The notes below the pieces were generated by a model. The model saw nothing but the letters and a program-made list of their open reading frames with translations, searched no databases and was not told the DNA's origin. Shown here one piece after another: positions 35,843 to 45,165 of a stretch of DNA of 64,000 nucleotides. Source of the DNA: Eilatimonas milleporae (GTDB lineage: Bacteria; Pseudomonadota; Alphaproteobacteria; Sphingomonadales; Kordiimonadaceae). Each line of letters begins with the position of its first letter. Positions within the stretch are counted from its first letter, which is position 1. The stretch lies in the NCBI RefSeq assembly GCF_003688555.1, contig NZ_REFR01000011.1, forward strand, positions 124,001-188,000, given 5' to 3'. The position numbers and the translations under genes were made by a program.

Positions 35843-38800
35843 ATGACCACCCTGTTTTACCGTGAATGGCGGGTGTTCGCCCTGGCCGTCGGGATAATCG
35901 TCGTGACCGGCCTGACCGCCATCAGCACCATCGGGCGTCAGGAAGATCCGACCATCACCAATCTGTACGCCACCGTCCTCACACCCTATCCGGGGGCAAG
36001 CCCCGCCCGTGTCGAATCTCTCGTCACGGAAAAGATCGAGGAAGAGCTGAAAGAGATCAAGGAGATCGAGGAGATCACCTCCACCTCGCGCGAGGGGATT
36101 TCCGTCGTCGGGGTGGAACTGTCGAAATTCCTCACCGACAGCGAGATCGAGACCGCCTGGTCGGAAATCCGCGATGCCCTGTCCGACGCGGCCGTCCAGT
36201 TTCCCCCCGGTGTGCCGGAGCCGGAATTCGACAATGACCGCGCGGGTGCCTTCACGGTCATCAGTGCCCTGGTACCGGCCGAGGGCGCGCCATACAATCC
36301 GGCGATCCTGCGCCGGTACGGCGAGCAGTTGCAGGACCGCATGCGGCAATTGCCCGGCGCCGATCAGGTGCGCGACTTCGGCTTCCGCGAGGAAGAGGTC
36401 GGCGTGATCATCGACCCCCGCCGTCTGAGCCAGCTCGGCCTGATGCCGGAACAGGTATCCGCCGCCATTCTGGCCGCCGACGCCAAGGTCAGGGCCGGGC
36501 AACTGCGCGGCGGCGACACCAACCTCCTGATCGAGGTTGCTGGCGAGATTGAAACCGTCGGTCGGGTCGCTGAAATTCCCGTCGGCGCCGGGCCGGACGG
36601 CGCCATCGTGCGCGTCGGTGACGTGGCCTCGATCGAACGGGGTGTCCGCGAACCGGCGGAAAGTCTGGCATTCACCAATGGCGTACCCGCGGTGCTCATC
36701 GGCACCGAAATGAGCGAGGGCCGGCAGGTCGACAGTTGGATGACCATGGTCCGCGAGGAATTGGCCGATTTTGAGCGGATTTTGCCCTCCGGCATCGAAC
36801 ACCGGCTTCTGTTCGATCAAAGCGAATACACCATCGACCGGCTTAGCACCCTGATCAGCAATCTTCTGATCGGGTCGGGGCTGGTCATTCTGGTTCTGTT
36901 TTTCACCCTTGGCTGGCGCGGCGCGGTGATCGTCGCCTGCATCCTGCCGTTGACCACGCTTTTCTCGCTGACGGTGTTGCAATATCTCGGCTTGCCGATC
37001 CACCAGATGTCCGTTGCCGGCCTGATCGTGGCGCTGGGCCTGCTGGTCGATGCCGCCATCGTCATGACGGACGATATCCGCCGCCGCCTTCTGCACGGCG
37101 AGCCGCGTCTGAAATCGGTCGAGCACGGGGTCCGCCGCCTCGCCGCGCCCTTGCTCGCCTCGACCGTCACCACCATTCTGGCCTTTGTCCCGATGGCGGT
37201 CCTGCCGGGCCCGGCGGGCGACTTCGTCGGTTCCATCGCCCTTGCGGTGATTGTGATGCTGACTGCCTCTTTCCTGCTGGCGCTGACGGTGACGCCGGCG
37301 CTGGCCGGCTGGATGCTGCCCGGAACCGAAGCTCATGAAAGCGATATCTGGCTGAACCGCGGTGTGCGCGCCGGCCGGCTCGGCGATCTGTTCGCCAAAA
37401 GCCTGGACTGGGCGCTGACCCACCGCAAGACGGCGCTGTTCGCCGCCGTCGCCCTGCCGTTGACCGGTTTTCTGTCCTTCGGTAGCCTGACGGCGCAGTT
37501 TTTCCCCGGTATCGACCGCGACCAGTTTTACGTTCAGGTCCGCTTGGACGGCACCGCCAGCATCGAGCGCACGCGCGCCGCCGCCATGAAAGCCGGTGAT
37601 ATTATTGCCGGCGATCCCAATGTCACCGCCGTGCACTGGGTGATCGGCGAAAGCGCGCCGTCCTTCTACTACAACATGCAGATGAACCAGGACGGCGTTT
37701 CCGCTTTCGCCGAGGCGCTGGTGACCACCGACGACAAATGGATCACACGCGATGTCATCCCGCGCCTTCAGGCCCGTCTTGACGCCGCCCTGCCGGGTGC
37801 CCAGGTTCTGGTGCGCGGTCTGGTCCAGGGGCCGCCCGTCGACGCGCCGGTCGAAGTGCGGGTGTCCGGCCCCAACCTGGAACAGCTGCGTGTCATCGGC
37901 GACGAACTGCGCGCCCGGATGGCCAACACCGCCTTCATCACTCACACCAAGGCGGATCTGTCCGGCGGCGATCCCAAGGTGGTTTTTGATCTGGACGAGG
38001 ACAAGGTGCGCCAGGCCGGGCTCAGCCTGACCGATGTGGCGGCGTTTCTCGAGGCTTCGCTCGAAGGGGCGACCGGCGGCAGCCTGATCGAGGCGACCGA
38101 GGAACTGCCCGTGCGCGTGCGTGTGGGCAGCGACTGGCGCGGTGCGCTCGACGCCATTCGCGCCCTCGACATGCCCGTGCCCTCAGGGGCCGGCACCGCC
38201 GCCACTGGGGTTGCCGTGCGCAGCGCCTACCGCTCCATCCCGCTTGCCGGCCTCGGCACCCTGCGGATGGAACCGTCGGAAAGCCCCATCAGCCGCCGCG
38301 ACGGCGAGCGGGAAAATAACATCCAGGGCTATATCCCTTACGATGTCCTGCCTGAGGAGGCGCTGACCGTTTTCCAGGAAAATCTCACGGCCGCGCCCAT
38401 CGCCCTGCCGGCTGGCTACCGCATTTCCTATGGCGGTGACAGCGATGCCCGCTCTGAAACCGTGGGCAATCTGGTGGCCTCCCTCGGTCTCATTGCCGTG
38501 CTGACGGTCGCCACCATCGTGCTGACCTTCAACAGCTTTTCGCTCTCGCTCATCACCGGGCTCGTCGCCATACTGTCCATGGGCATGAGCCTTCTGGCGC
38601 TGGAGATTTTCAATTATCCCTTCGGCATTCAGGCCCTGATCGGCGTTATCGGGTCGATCGGCGTGTCCATCAATGCCGCCATCATCATCATGACCGGTCT
38701 GCAGAAAAATGCCGGCGCCATGGCGGGCGACCCGGCCAGTGTGCGCGACGTCGTGGTGGAAAGCAGCCGCCACATTGTCTCCACCACCACCACCACATTC

Positions 38801-39025
38801 GGCGGGTTCCTGCCGTTGATCATCGAGGGCGGTGGTTTTTGGCCCCCCTTCGCCATGTCCATTGCCGGCGGGGTGCTGTTGTCGACCATCGTCTCCTTCT
38901 ATTTCACGCCGCCCGCCTTTCTCGCCATGCTGGGCAGGAAAAAAGCCAGCCTTGCCATGGTCTCCGGCGGTATGGCCGGCGGTCACGGGTCCCGCGATAT
39001 CATCCGACCGGCGGCCGCGGAATAG
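35843..39025 (+). CDS. RND-family efflux permease with altered proton-relay residues
   Basis: Inner-membrane AcrB/HAE1-type pump, 1060 residues, twelve helices and two large periplasmic loops. FYREWRVFALAVGIIVVTGL opens TM1; GLLVDAAIVMTDDIRRR is TM4 and GVSINAAIIIMTG is TM10. In AcrB these helices carry Asp407-Asp408 and Lys940. Here D403 is kept, the next residue is Ala404, and the Lys position is Asn944. The energy-coupling chemistry may therefore differ. AGGGAGACG precedes ATG. No outer-membrane channel gene is adjacent, so it must use a TolC-type protein from elsewhere. The substrate is unknown. Confidence 0.9.
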   Translation: MTTLFYREWRVFALAVGIIVVTGLTAISTIGRQEDPTITNLYATVLTPYPGASPARVESLVTEKIEEELKEIKEIEEITSTSREGISVVGVELSKFLTDSEIETAWSEIRDALSDAAVQFPPGVPEPEFDNDRAGAFTVISALVPAEGAPYNPAILRRYGEQLQDRMRQLPGADQVRDFGFREEEVGVIIDPRRLSQLGLMPEQVSAAILAADAKVRAGQLRGGDTNLLIEVAGEIETVGRVAEIPVGAGPDGAIVRVGDVASIERGVREPAESLAFTNGVPAVLIGTEMSEGRQVDSWMTMVREELADFERILPSGIEHRLLFDQSEYTIDRLSTLISNLLIGSGLVILVLFFTLGWRGAVIVACILPLTTLFSLTVLQYLGLPIHQMSVAGLIVALGLLVDAAIVMTDDIRRRLLHGEPRLKSVEHGVRRLAAPLLASTVTTILAFVPMAVLPGPAGDFVGSIALAVIVMLTASFLLALTVTPALAGWMLPGTEAHESDIWLNRGVRAGRLGDLFAKSLDWALTHRKTALFAAVALPLTGFLSFGSLTAQFFPGIDRDQFYVQVRLDGTASIERTRAAAMKAGDIIAGDPNVTAVHWVIGESAPSFYYNMQMNQDGVSAFAEALVTTDDKWITRDVIPRLQARLDAALPGAQVLVRGLVQGPPVDAPVEVRVSGPNLEQLRVIGDELRARMANTAFITHTKADLSGGDPKVVFDLDEDKVRQAGLSLTDVAAFLEASLEGATGGSLIEATEELPVRVRVGSDWRGALDAIRALDMPVPSGAGTAATGVAVRSAYRSIPLAGLGTLRMEPSESPISRRDGERENNIQGYIPYDVLPEEALTVFQENLTAAPIALPAGYRISYGGDSDARSETVGNLVASLGLIAVLTVATIVLTFNSFSLSLITGLVAILSMGMSLLALEIFNYPFGIQALIGVIGSIGVSINAAIIIMTGLQKNAGAMAGDPASVRDVVVESSRHIVSTTTTTFGGFLPLIIEGGGFWPPFAMSIAGGVLLSTIVSFYFTPPAFLAMLGRKKASLAMVSGGMAGGHGSRDIIRPAAAE

Positions 39026-39064
39026 GCGGTGGCCGGCGCCGCCGGTCTCCGGCTTGTCTCCCCT

Positions 39065-39128
39065 GTCATGGTATATTCTCCGTCATGCCACGCTCTCTGT
39101 CATGCCACGCTTTCCGTCATGTCAGGGG
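39065..39128 (+). repeat. 17-base tandem repeats in the zwf upstream region
   Basis: Three consecutive 17-base units begin with GTCATG: GTCATGGTATATTCTCC (39065-39081), GTCATGCCACGCTCTCT (39082-39098) and GTCATGCCACGCTTTCC (39099-39115), then a partial fourth unit GTCATGTCAGGGG. The outer ends also form an imperfect inverted repeat (CCCCTGTCATG against CATGTCAGGGG). The repeats lie about 140-200 bases upstream of zwf. Confidence 0.75.
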
Positions 39129-39266
39129 AGGCACCTCTGCCACGACAGGGTACGTTATGTCAGGTGGATGTCACGGGACTGAAACTTGACTATCCGGTCA
39201 GCGGCCCCCAGCTTTTCCTTGTCATTCCTCACCGTGATCCGGGTATGATGAAAAGCGGGGCCGGTT

Positions 39267-40739
39267 ATGAAGATATCGTTCGATCTGGTGATTTTCGGCG
39301 GCACGGGCGATTTGTCCCGCCGCAAGCTGCTGCCTGCCCTGTTCGCCGGGGTTCAGGCCGGCCATATCGCCCCTAATACCCGGTTTTTTCTGACATCGCG
39401 CCAGGCCAGGCCGCTGGCGGCGGATGACGATGCCGCCGGCTGGCTGGCCGGTGTTTTCCGCGACAACCCGCCGGCGTGCGACTATTCGCCCGCGTGTCTC
39501 GCCCGTTTCGCCGCCATGGTGCGCTTTGTCCCGCTGGAGCCGAGCGGCACGGGCGAGGACTGGGCCGCATTGGCCGGGACCCTGGACACGGACGGGGAGC
39601 GGACCCTTGTGCATTTTCTTGCCGTGCCCCCGGCGCTTTTCACCGATGTCTGCGCCGGACTTGGCCGTCACGGCCTGAACGGGAGCCGCGCCCGTCTGGT
39701 TCTGGAAAAGCCGCTCGGCCACGATCTTGCTTCGGCCCGTGCCATCAACGACGATGTGGCGCGTGTCTTCGACGAGGGACAGGTTTTCCGCATCGACCAT
39801 TATCTCGGCAAGGAGGCGGTGCAGAACCTTCTTGCCCTGCGGTTTTCCAACCTTCTGTTCGAAGAGGTGTGGAACAATCACAGCATCGACCATATCCAGA
39901 TCACCATCGCCGAGGATCACGGCGTCAGGGGCCGGGGCGGCTTTTACGAGGGCACCGGTGCCCTGCGCGACATGGTGCAGAACCATCTGTTGCAGCTGCT
40001 CTGCCTTGTCGCCATGGAACCGCCCGCCCAAATGGACGCCGCCGGCATCCGCGAGGAAAAGCTGAAGGTGCTGAAATCCCTTCAGCCGCTGGACGGGACC
40101 CTGATCGACACCCAGGTGGTGCGCGGCCAGTACGGCGCCGGCGCCAGCGGCGGCGAGGCCGTGCCCGCTTACGCCGCCGATCTGGGGCTGGACGGTGAAA
40201 GCCCGACGGAAACCTTCGTTGCCCTGAAAACCCATATTGAAAACTGGCGCTGGGCCGGCGTGCCTTTTTATCTGCGCACCGGCAAACGTCTGCCGGCCCG
40301 TTTCGCCGAAATCGCTATCCAGTTCAAATGCGTGCCCCATGCCGCACTGCCCAGCTGGAAGTGCAGGGTCAATCCCAACCGGTTCATCATCCGCCTGCAG
40401 CCCGAGGACCATCTGGCCCTGCGCATGATGATCAAGGATCATGCTTCCACCGATGAGGGCCTGCGCGAAGTTGAATTGAATTTGGACGTGGCCTCGCGCG
40501 ATGATGTGCCGCGTCTGGGTCCCTATCTGCGCCTGATCATGGATGCGGCAAAAGGGGACCAGCGCCTGTTTGTTCACCGGGCCGAGGTTGAACATGCCTG
40601 GGCCTGGATCGATCGGATCATTGCCCACTGGCAGTCGGGCGGCAACGCACTGAAGCCTTATGCCGCCGGCACCTGGGGCCCGTATGAGGCGCATGATCTG
40701 TTGAAACGGGACGGCCGCGACTGGTTCGCGGATATCTAA
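39267..40739 (+). CDS. zwf: Glucose-6-phosphate 1-dehydrogenase
   Basis: Oxidises glucose-6-phosphate to 6-phosphogluconolactone with NAD(P); 490 residues, normal length. The N-terminal nucleotide site is IFGGTGDLSRRKLLPAL and the active site RIDHYLGKEAVQN, with LEKPLGHDLASAR and WAGVPFYLRTGKRL further on. It opens the Entner-Doudoroff operon; pgl follows after 51 bases. The 241-base upstream gap contains 17-base tandem repeats that may be control sites. Confidence 0.97.
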   Translation: MKISFDLVIFGGTGDLSRRKLLPALFAGVQAGHIAPNTRFFLTSRQARPLAADDDAAGWLAGVFRDNPPACDYSPACLARFAAMVRFVPLEPSGTGEDWAALAGTLDTDGERTLVHFLAVPPALFTDVCAGLGRHGLNGSRARLVLEKPLGHDLASARAINDDVARVFDEGQVFRIDHYLGKEAVQNLLALRFSNLLFEEVWNNHSIDHIQITIAEDHGVRGRGGFYEGTGALRDMVQNHLLQLLCLVAMEPPAQMDAAGIREEKLKVLKSLQPLDGTLIDTQVVRGQYGAGASGGEAVPAYAADLGLDGESPTETFVALKTHIENWRWAGVPFYLRTGKRLPARFAEIAIQFKCVPHAALPSWKCRVNPNRFIIRLQPEDHLALRMMIKDHASTDEGLREVELNLDVASRDDVPRLGPYLRLIMDAAKGDQRLFVHRAEVEHAWAWIDRIIAHWQSGGNALKPYAAGTWGPYEAHDLLKRDGRDWFADI

Positions 40740-40790
40740 CCGGGGCCGCCGGCAAGGGTGGCCGACCGGCGACGGAGAGAGGGAAGCGGT

Positions 40791-41501
40791 ATGGCAAAAG
40801 CGGTCTGGCACGGGTTTGACACCCGCGCGGACATGGTCCGGGCGCTGGCGGACAAAACCGGCACCGCGCTTGAGGCGGCTGTCGCCGCGCGCGGCGTGGC
40901 AAGCTGGGCGGTGTCCGGCGGGTCGACGCCGAAGCCGCTGTTCGCCGCCCTTGCCGCCGCGCCCCTGCCGTGGCCGCACATCCAGGTTGCCCTGGTGGAT
41001 GAGCGCTGGGTACCGCGCAGCCACCCCAGCAGCAACGAGGCCCTCGTCTGGTCCGACCTGTTGCGCGGCGCGGCGTCCGGTGCGCCCTTCCAGGCGATGA
41101 AGACCGCGCACGGCGACCCCTTCACCGCCGCGCCCGCCGTCAACGCCCATTACAGCGCGCTGCCGCTGCCGTTCGACATGGTGCTTCTGGGGCTGGGGCC
41201 GGACGGGCACACCGCCTCGCTTTTCCCGGCCGCCGCCGGGCTGGAAGCCGCGCTCGACCCCGCGGGCGTGGCCCTGTGCGCGCCCATCCGTGCCGTCCAG
41301 AGCAACGTCACCGGCCAGGAAACCCTGCGGATGACACTGACACTGACGGCACTGAAAACCGCGCGTGCCGTCACACTGATGATCACCGGTCCGGACAAGA
41401 AGGCCGTGTTGCAACGGGCGCTGGACACCGACACACATCTGCCGGTCGCCCGCGTCGTCAGGGGGCTGGATACCGATGTACAGATTTACTGGGCGCCCTG
41501 A
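40791..41501 (+). CDS. pgl: 6-phosphogluconolactonase
   Basis: Hydrolyses 6-phosphogluconolactone to 6-phosphogluconate; 236 residues. The family landmarks are WAVSGGSTPKPLFAAL, the IQVALVDERWVP active-site region with SNEALV after it, and MVLLGLGPDGHTASLFP. ATG 40791 is preceded by GAGGGAAG; an upstream in-frame ATG (40758) lacks a good site. It lies between zwf and edd, 45 bases before edd. Confidence 0.95.
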   Translation: MAKAVWHGFDTRADMVRALADKTGTALEAAVAARGVASWAVSGGSTPKPLFAALAAAPLPWPHIQVALVDERWVPRSHPSSNEALVWSDLLRGAASGAPFQAMKTAHGDPFTAAPAVNAHYSALPLPFDMVLLGLGPDGHTASLFPAAAGLEAALDPAGVALCAPIRAVQSNVTGQETLRMTLTLTALKTARAVTLMITGPDKKAVLQRALDTDTHLPVARVVRGLDTDVQIYWAP

Positions 41502-41546
41502 GCCGACCGGCCGGCGCCGCCCTGTTGAGAGCCAAGGAGCCCTGTC

Positions 41547-43382
41547 ATGCCCCATCCCCGCTTGTTAGAGGTGACCGCCCGCATCGCCGGACGCTCGGCC
41601 GCCAGCCGCCGGGCCTATCTCGATAAAATCAACCGCATGCGGGACGCCGGCCCGTCCCGCCCGACTGTTTCCTGCGGCAATCTTGCCCACGCCGTCGCCG
41701 CCTGCCCCGACGATGAAAAGAAAAAACTGACCGAAGGCGCGGTTGCCAATATCGCCATTGTCAGCGCCTATAACGATATGCTCAGCGCGCATCAGCCCTA
41801 TCACGCCATGCTCGACCATGTGAAAGGCGCTGTGGTCGACGCCGGCGGTGTCGCCCAGATGGCGGGCGGTGTGCCCGCCATGTGCGACGGCGTCACCCAG
41901 GGGCAGCCGGGGATGGAGCTGTCCCTGTTTTCCCGTGATGTCATCGCCATGGCGACCGCCGTCGCCCTCAGCCACAATGTTTTTGACGGCGGTCTTCTGT
42001 TCGGTGTGTGCGACAAGATTGTGCCCGGCCTTTTCATCGGGGCGCTCAGCTTCGGCCATCTGCCCTTTGTCTTCGTGCCCGCCGGTCCCATGCCCACCGG
42101 CATTTCCAACAGTGAAAAGCAGCGCGTGCGCCAGGACTTCGCCGCCGGCAGGGTCGGCCGCAAGGAACTGTTGGAAAGCGAGTCCCGCGCCTATCACAGC
42201 CCCGGCACCTGCACATTCTACGGCACCGCCAACTCCAACCAGATGATGCTGGAAATGATGGGGCTGCAAATGCCGGGCGGCAGCTTCGTCAATCCGGGCG
42301 ACGGCCTGCGTCCGCCCCTCAACGTGGCGGCGGCTGAGGCCGTCGTCGCACTGTCGGCGAAACAGGGCCGGGACAAGATCGGCCTTGGCCACATGGTCGA
42401 TGAGAAGGCCGTGGTCAACGGCATTGTCGGTCTTCTCGCCACCGGCGGGTCCACCAATCATACCATTCATATTGTTGCCATCGCGGCCGCCGCCGGTATC
42501 CGGGTAACATGGGACGATTTTGCCGACCTGTCCGATCTGGTTCCCTTGATCGCCCGCGTCTATCCCAATGGTGTCGCCGATGTGAACGCCTTCCACGCGG
42601 CCGGCGGCATTCCCTTTGTCATGCGGGAACTGCTGGCGGCCGGCTTTCTCCACGACGATGTCCGCACCGTCACCGGCCATGACCGGCTTGGCGCCTTCAA
42701 CGCCATGCCCGCCGGCGGGGACGACGGTATGGTCTGGCAGGCCCCCCCGAAAGCGGCGTCGGATGACACCATTCTCCGTCCCGTATCCAACCCCTTCCAG
42801 CCCCTTGGCGGTCTGAAAATGCTCAAGGGCAATCTGGGCGAAGGCGTCATCAAGATTTCCGCCGTCAAACCTGATCACCGCGTCATCGAGGCCCCGGCCA
42901 TCGTCTTTGAGGATCAGCAGGACATGCTCGATGCCTATAAGGCGGGGGATTTGGAAAAGGACTTTGTCGCCGTGATCCGCTTTCAGGGACCGAAGGCGAA
43001 CGGGATGCCGGAACTGCACAAACTGACGCCGACACTGGGCGTGCTGTTGGACAAGGGGTTCCGGGTCGCGCTGGTCACCGACGGGCGCATGTCGGGCGCC
43101 AGCGGCAAGGTGCCCGCCGCCATTCACATGACGCCCGAGGCGGCCGAGGGCGGCCCGCTGGCGAAAGTCCGCACCGGCGACACCGTCCGTCTGGATGCGC
43201 TGACGGGCGACCTGACGCTGCTGGTGGATGACGCCGAACTGGCGGCCCGTACACCTGCTGCGCGTCCGGACGCGGATGTCACCATCGGACGCGATCTTTT
43301 CGCCACCTTCCGCACCATTGTCAGCGGGGCGTCCGCCGGCGGGACCGTTTTTTCCTTCCCACATATGGAAGACACACAGTAA
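41547..43382 (+). CDS. edd: Phosphogluconate dehydratase
   Basis: Iron-sulfur dehydratase of the IlvD/Edd family that converts 6-phosphogluconate to KDPG; 611 residues. The cluster-binding cysteines are in [33 protein letters not shown] and [14 protein letters not shown]. Other landmarks are [25 protein letters not shown] and [24 protein letters not shown] precedes the ATG. Committed step of the Entner-Doudoroff pathway; eda follows. Confidence 0.97.
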   Translation: MPHPRLLEVTARIAGRSAASRRAYLDKINRMRDAGPSRPTVSCGNLAHAVAACPDDEKKKLTEGAVANIAIVSAYNDMLSAHQPYHAMLDHVKGAVVDAGGVAQMAGGVPAMCDGVTQGQPGMELSLFSRDVIAMATAVALSHNVFDGGLLFGVCDKIVPGLFIGALSFGHLPFVFVPAGPMPTGISNSEKQRVRQDFAAGRVGRKELLESESRAYHSPGTCTFYGTANSNQMMLEMMGLQMPGGSFVNPGDGLRPPLNVAAAEAVVALSAKQGRDKIGLGHMVDEKAVVNGIVGLLATGGSTNHTIHIVAIAAAAGIRVTWDDFADLSDLVPLIARVYPNGVADVNAFHAAGGIPFVMRELLAAGFLHDDVRTVTGHDRLGAFNAMPAGGDDGMVWQAPPKAASDDTILRPVSNPFQPLGGLKMLKGNLGEGVIKISAVKPDHRVIEAPAIVFEDQQDMLDAYKAGDLEKDFVAVIRFQGPKANGMPELHKLTPTLGVLLDKGFRVALVTDGRMSGASGKVPAAIHMTPEAAEGGPLAKVRTGDTVRLDALTGDLTLLVDDAELAARTPAARPDADVTIGRDLFATFRTIVSGASAGGTVFSFPHMEDTQ

Positions 43383-43499
43383 AAAACCATGCGCGGACGG
43401 TCGTCAGCCGTGCGGTCCCCGGCTGGGGTTGCGGCCGGGTCCGTGGCCGGGCGTCCGGATCGCATTTCGCTTTCGGGTCGGATTTTTCAGGGGCTGGCA

Positions 43500-44123
43500 A
43501 TGAAAATCGACGATATTCTGAAGGTGTCACCGGTCATTCCGGTGCTGTCCTTTCGTGCTGTGGACGAAGCGGTGTCGGTCTGCCGCTGCCTGTATGAGGA
43601 AGGGCTGAAAGTCCTTGAAATCACCCTCCGCCATCCGGCGGCGGTGGACTGCATTCGTGCCGTCAGGGCCGACCTGCCTGACGATACCATTGTCGGGGCC
43701 GGCACCATTCTTGACTCCGACCGCGCGTGGGAGGCTCACAATGCCGGCGCCACCTTCGGCGTCAGCCCGGGCTTGACCAAAACCCTCGGCGATACGGTCA
43801 AGGCCATGGACTGGCCCTTTCTGCCCGGTATCGCCACCCTGTCGGAAGCCATGATGGCCAAGGAACACGGCTTTACCGCGCTGAAATTTTTCCCGGCCGA
43901 AATCTCGGGCGGCATCGGCTTTCTCAAGGCCGTCGGCTCGGTCCTGCCGGAGTTGACCTTTTGCCCCACGGGCGGGGTTACGGGCGCCACCGCCGCCAGT
44001 TATCTGGCCTTGAAAAATGTCGCCGCCGTCGGCGGCTCCTGGCTGACCGAGCGCAACAAGGCCGGTGAGATTGACCCCGCCATCGTTCGCACCAAGGCCG
44101 CCGCCGCTGTCGCCCATTTCTGA
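43500..44123 (+). CDS. eda: KDPG (2-keto-3-deoxy-6-phosphogluconate) aldolase
   Basis: Class I aldolase that splits KDPG into pyruvate and glyceraldehyde-3-phosphate; 207 residues. The Schiff-base lysine is in TALKFFPAE and the catalytic Glu in VLEITLRHP; GAGTILD, GVSPGLTKT, LPGIATLSEA and FCPTGGVTGAT are further conserved elements. ATG 43500 has AGGGG upstream; the longer frame to 43389 is an open extension. It lies 117 bases after edd and ends the operon, with a hairpin at 44168-44196. Confidence 0.96.
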   Translation: MKIDDILKVSPVIPVLSFRAVDEAVSVCRCLYEEGLKVLEITLRHPAAVDCIRAVRADLPDDTIVGAGTILDSDRAWEAHNAGATFGVSPGLTKTLGDTVKAMDWPFLPGIATLSEAMMAKEHGFTALKFFPAEISGGIGFLKAVGSVLPELTFCPTGGVTGATAASYLALKNVAAVGGSWLTERNKAGEIDPAIVRTKAAAAVAHF

Positions 44124-44167
44124 TGCTGTCCTGGCCCACCCCTGGCCCCACAGTCCCGGCGATTGAA

Positions 44168-44196
44168 AAAGGGCGAAGCCTGACACCTCGCCCTTT
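44168..44196. terminator. Hairpin between eda and the DUF1842-like gene
   Basis: A 9-base stem AAAGGGCGA/TCGCCCTTT with an 11-base loop lies between the convergent genes. On the minus strand it is followed by TTCAATC after extra T residues, so it works best for the leftward DUF1842-like transcript, and it also sits 45 bases after eda. Confidence 0.72.
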
Positions 44197-44250
44197 CCAT
44201 TTCCCCGCAAGTTTCCGGGGAAGATGACATGTCCTGGGGACAGCCGCGTT

Positions 44251-44674
44251 TTAACCGATGGCTTTGATGGACTGTTGCACGTGCTGCCAGACGCCGTTGG
44301 GGTCGATATATTCATAGCGGGCCGTGCCTTCGGACCAATCGGTCTTCAGAACGATGATCGCGGTGAAATTATGAAACGGGATCTGCCCGTCTTCATCCTG
44401 CGGGTTGAGGATAATCGGATACCCGGTCAGGTCGATGCGGATCGCGGACTCTGAAGGCGGCATGACCGCCTCATAAAAACACCCCTGAAACATGCGACAC
44501 GGCCACCACGGGGTCCTGCAGGGCCTGTGAAACCGTGGCACGCCCGGTCACCTCTCTGGTCGGGGTGTAAACCGTCAAATTCAGGTCGAGGGTCGATGCC
44601 CCCGGCATGTCCGGGTCAGTACGCAGATCAAGCGGGAAAAGGCCCGCGCGTGTTGCTGTGGCTGGAGCGCCCAT
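44251..44674 (-). pseudogene. DUF1842-like gene split by a one-base frameshift
   Basis: Two overlapping minus-strand frames together make one protein of about 140 residues. The first (44674 down to 44471) starts well (AAAGGA before ATG) and reads GLFPLDLRTDPDMPGAS, LDLNLTVYTPTREVTGRATVSQAL and VAVSHVSGVF before a stop. The second frame continues FYEAVMPPSESAIRIDLTGYP, FHNFTAIIVLKTDWSEG and TARYEYIDPNGVWQHVQQ. The order and motifs match DUF1842 proteins as I recall them. The frames join if one base is dropped in the five-A run at 44475-44479 (plus-strand). It may be a true pseudogene, a sequencing error or a slippage site. Family function is unknown. Confidence 0.6.
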
Positions 44675-45165
44675 TGGTTCATCCTTTCTCTTGCAGGTTT
44701 AATTGGAATCATAAAATATCTTATAGGATGTATTTTGAAATACGCTATAAGTCGCTATTGGGGCATTTATACCCATTTAAAAGCGTAATTTGATAATTAT
44801 TAAACTTAATAATTGTATTTAGATTTATAAAAACACCATCCTCGCGGGTGCAGGATGCTGGAAACCGTGCTGACCTGTGCGACTGCTTGAAGAATCGCCG
44901 GGAGATTCGCTCAAGGAATTGCCGGGGAAATTGTGCGGGAAAGCGTCGGGGCGGCTCTGGACTGTCCGGTACGGTCCGGAGATTGCGCCTTGGTTGTGGC
45001 CAGTCGGTTGTGGCCAGGCGCTTGTGGTCAGGCGGGTATGATCTGGCGCCTGCGTCCTTGTCTGGCAAAACCGGTTCGGTTGCGCTATGTGCCGGGGGTA
45101 TGCCCGTCCGGCGTGCGCGACTCGCGGCTCAAAGCGCCGATTTGCAAGAATAAGGACGTTCCATC
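44675..45165. other. 491-base gap with an AT-rich island and a perfect inverted repeat
   Basis: No supported gene. The first 160 bases (about 44690-44845) are far more AT-rich than the surroundings and hold a perfect inverted repeat at 44795-44814. The rest is GC-rich with short open frames that lack start signals and family features. Promoters for the leftward DUF1842-like gene and the rightward MFS gene must lie here; AAGGA sits before the MFS start. Confidence 0.5.
44795..44814. promoter_or_regulatory. Perfect AT-rich inverted repeat upstream of the DUF1842-like gene
   Basis: AATTATTAA-AC-TTAATAATT, two 9-base arms around two bases, in the AT-rich island 120 bases upstream of the leftward gene and 352 bases before the MFS gene. 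Likely a protein-binding dyad or a promoter-related element; the regulator is unknown. Confidence 0.45.

Noticed and set aside
35726-37945. A 739-codon minus-strand open frame over the RND permease
   Set aside because: Low-complexity, Gln/Asp/Gly-rich translation typical of the shadow of a GC-rich gene; the plus-strand RND protein is clear.
39222-41555. A 777-codon minus-strand open frame across zwf and pgl
   Set aside because: It is antisense to two genes with intact catalytic motifs and lacks domain features. Such frames arise from GC-rich codon use; its own start has no ribosome site.
41565-43364. A 599-codon minus-strand open frame over edd
   Set aside because: Shadow of edd, which keeps all cluster cysteines and family motifs.
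44848-45153. Short plus-strand frames upstream of the MFS gene
   Set aside because: Compositionally biased (Arg, Ser, Ala), no recognisable family, no ribosome site; treated as non-coding.
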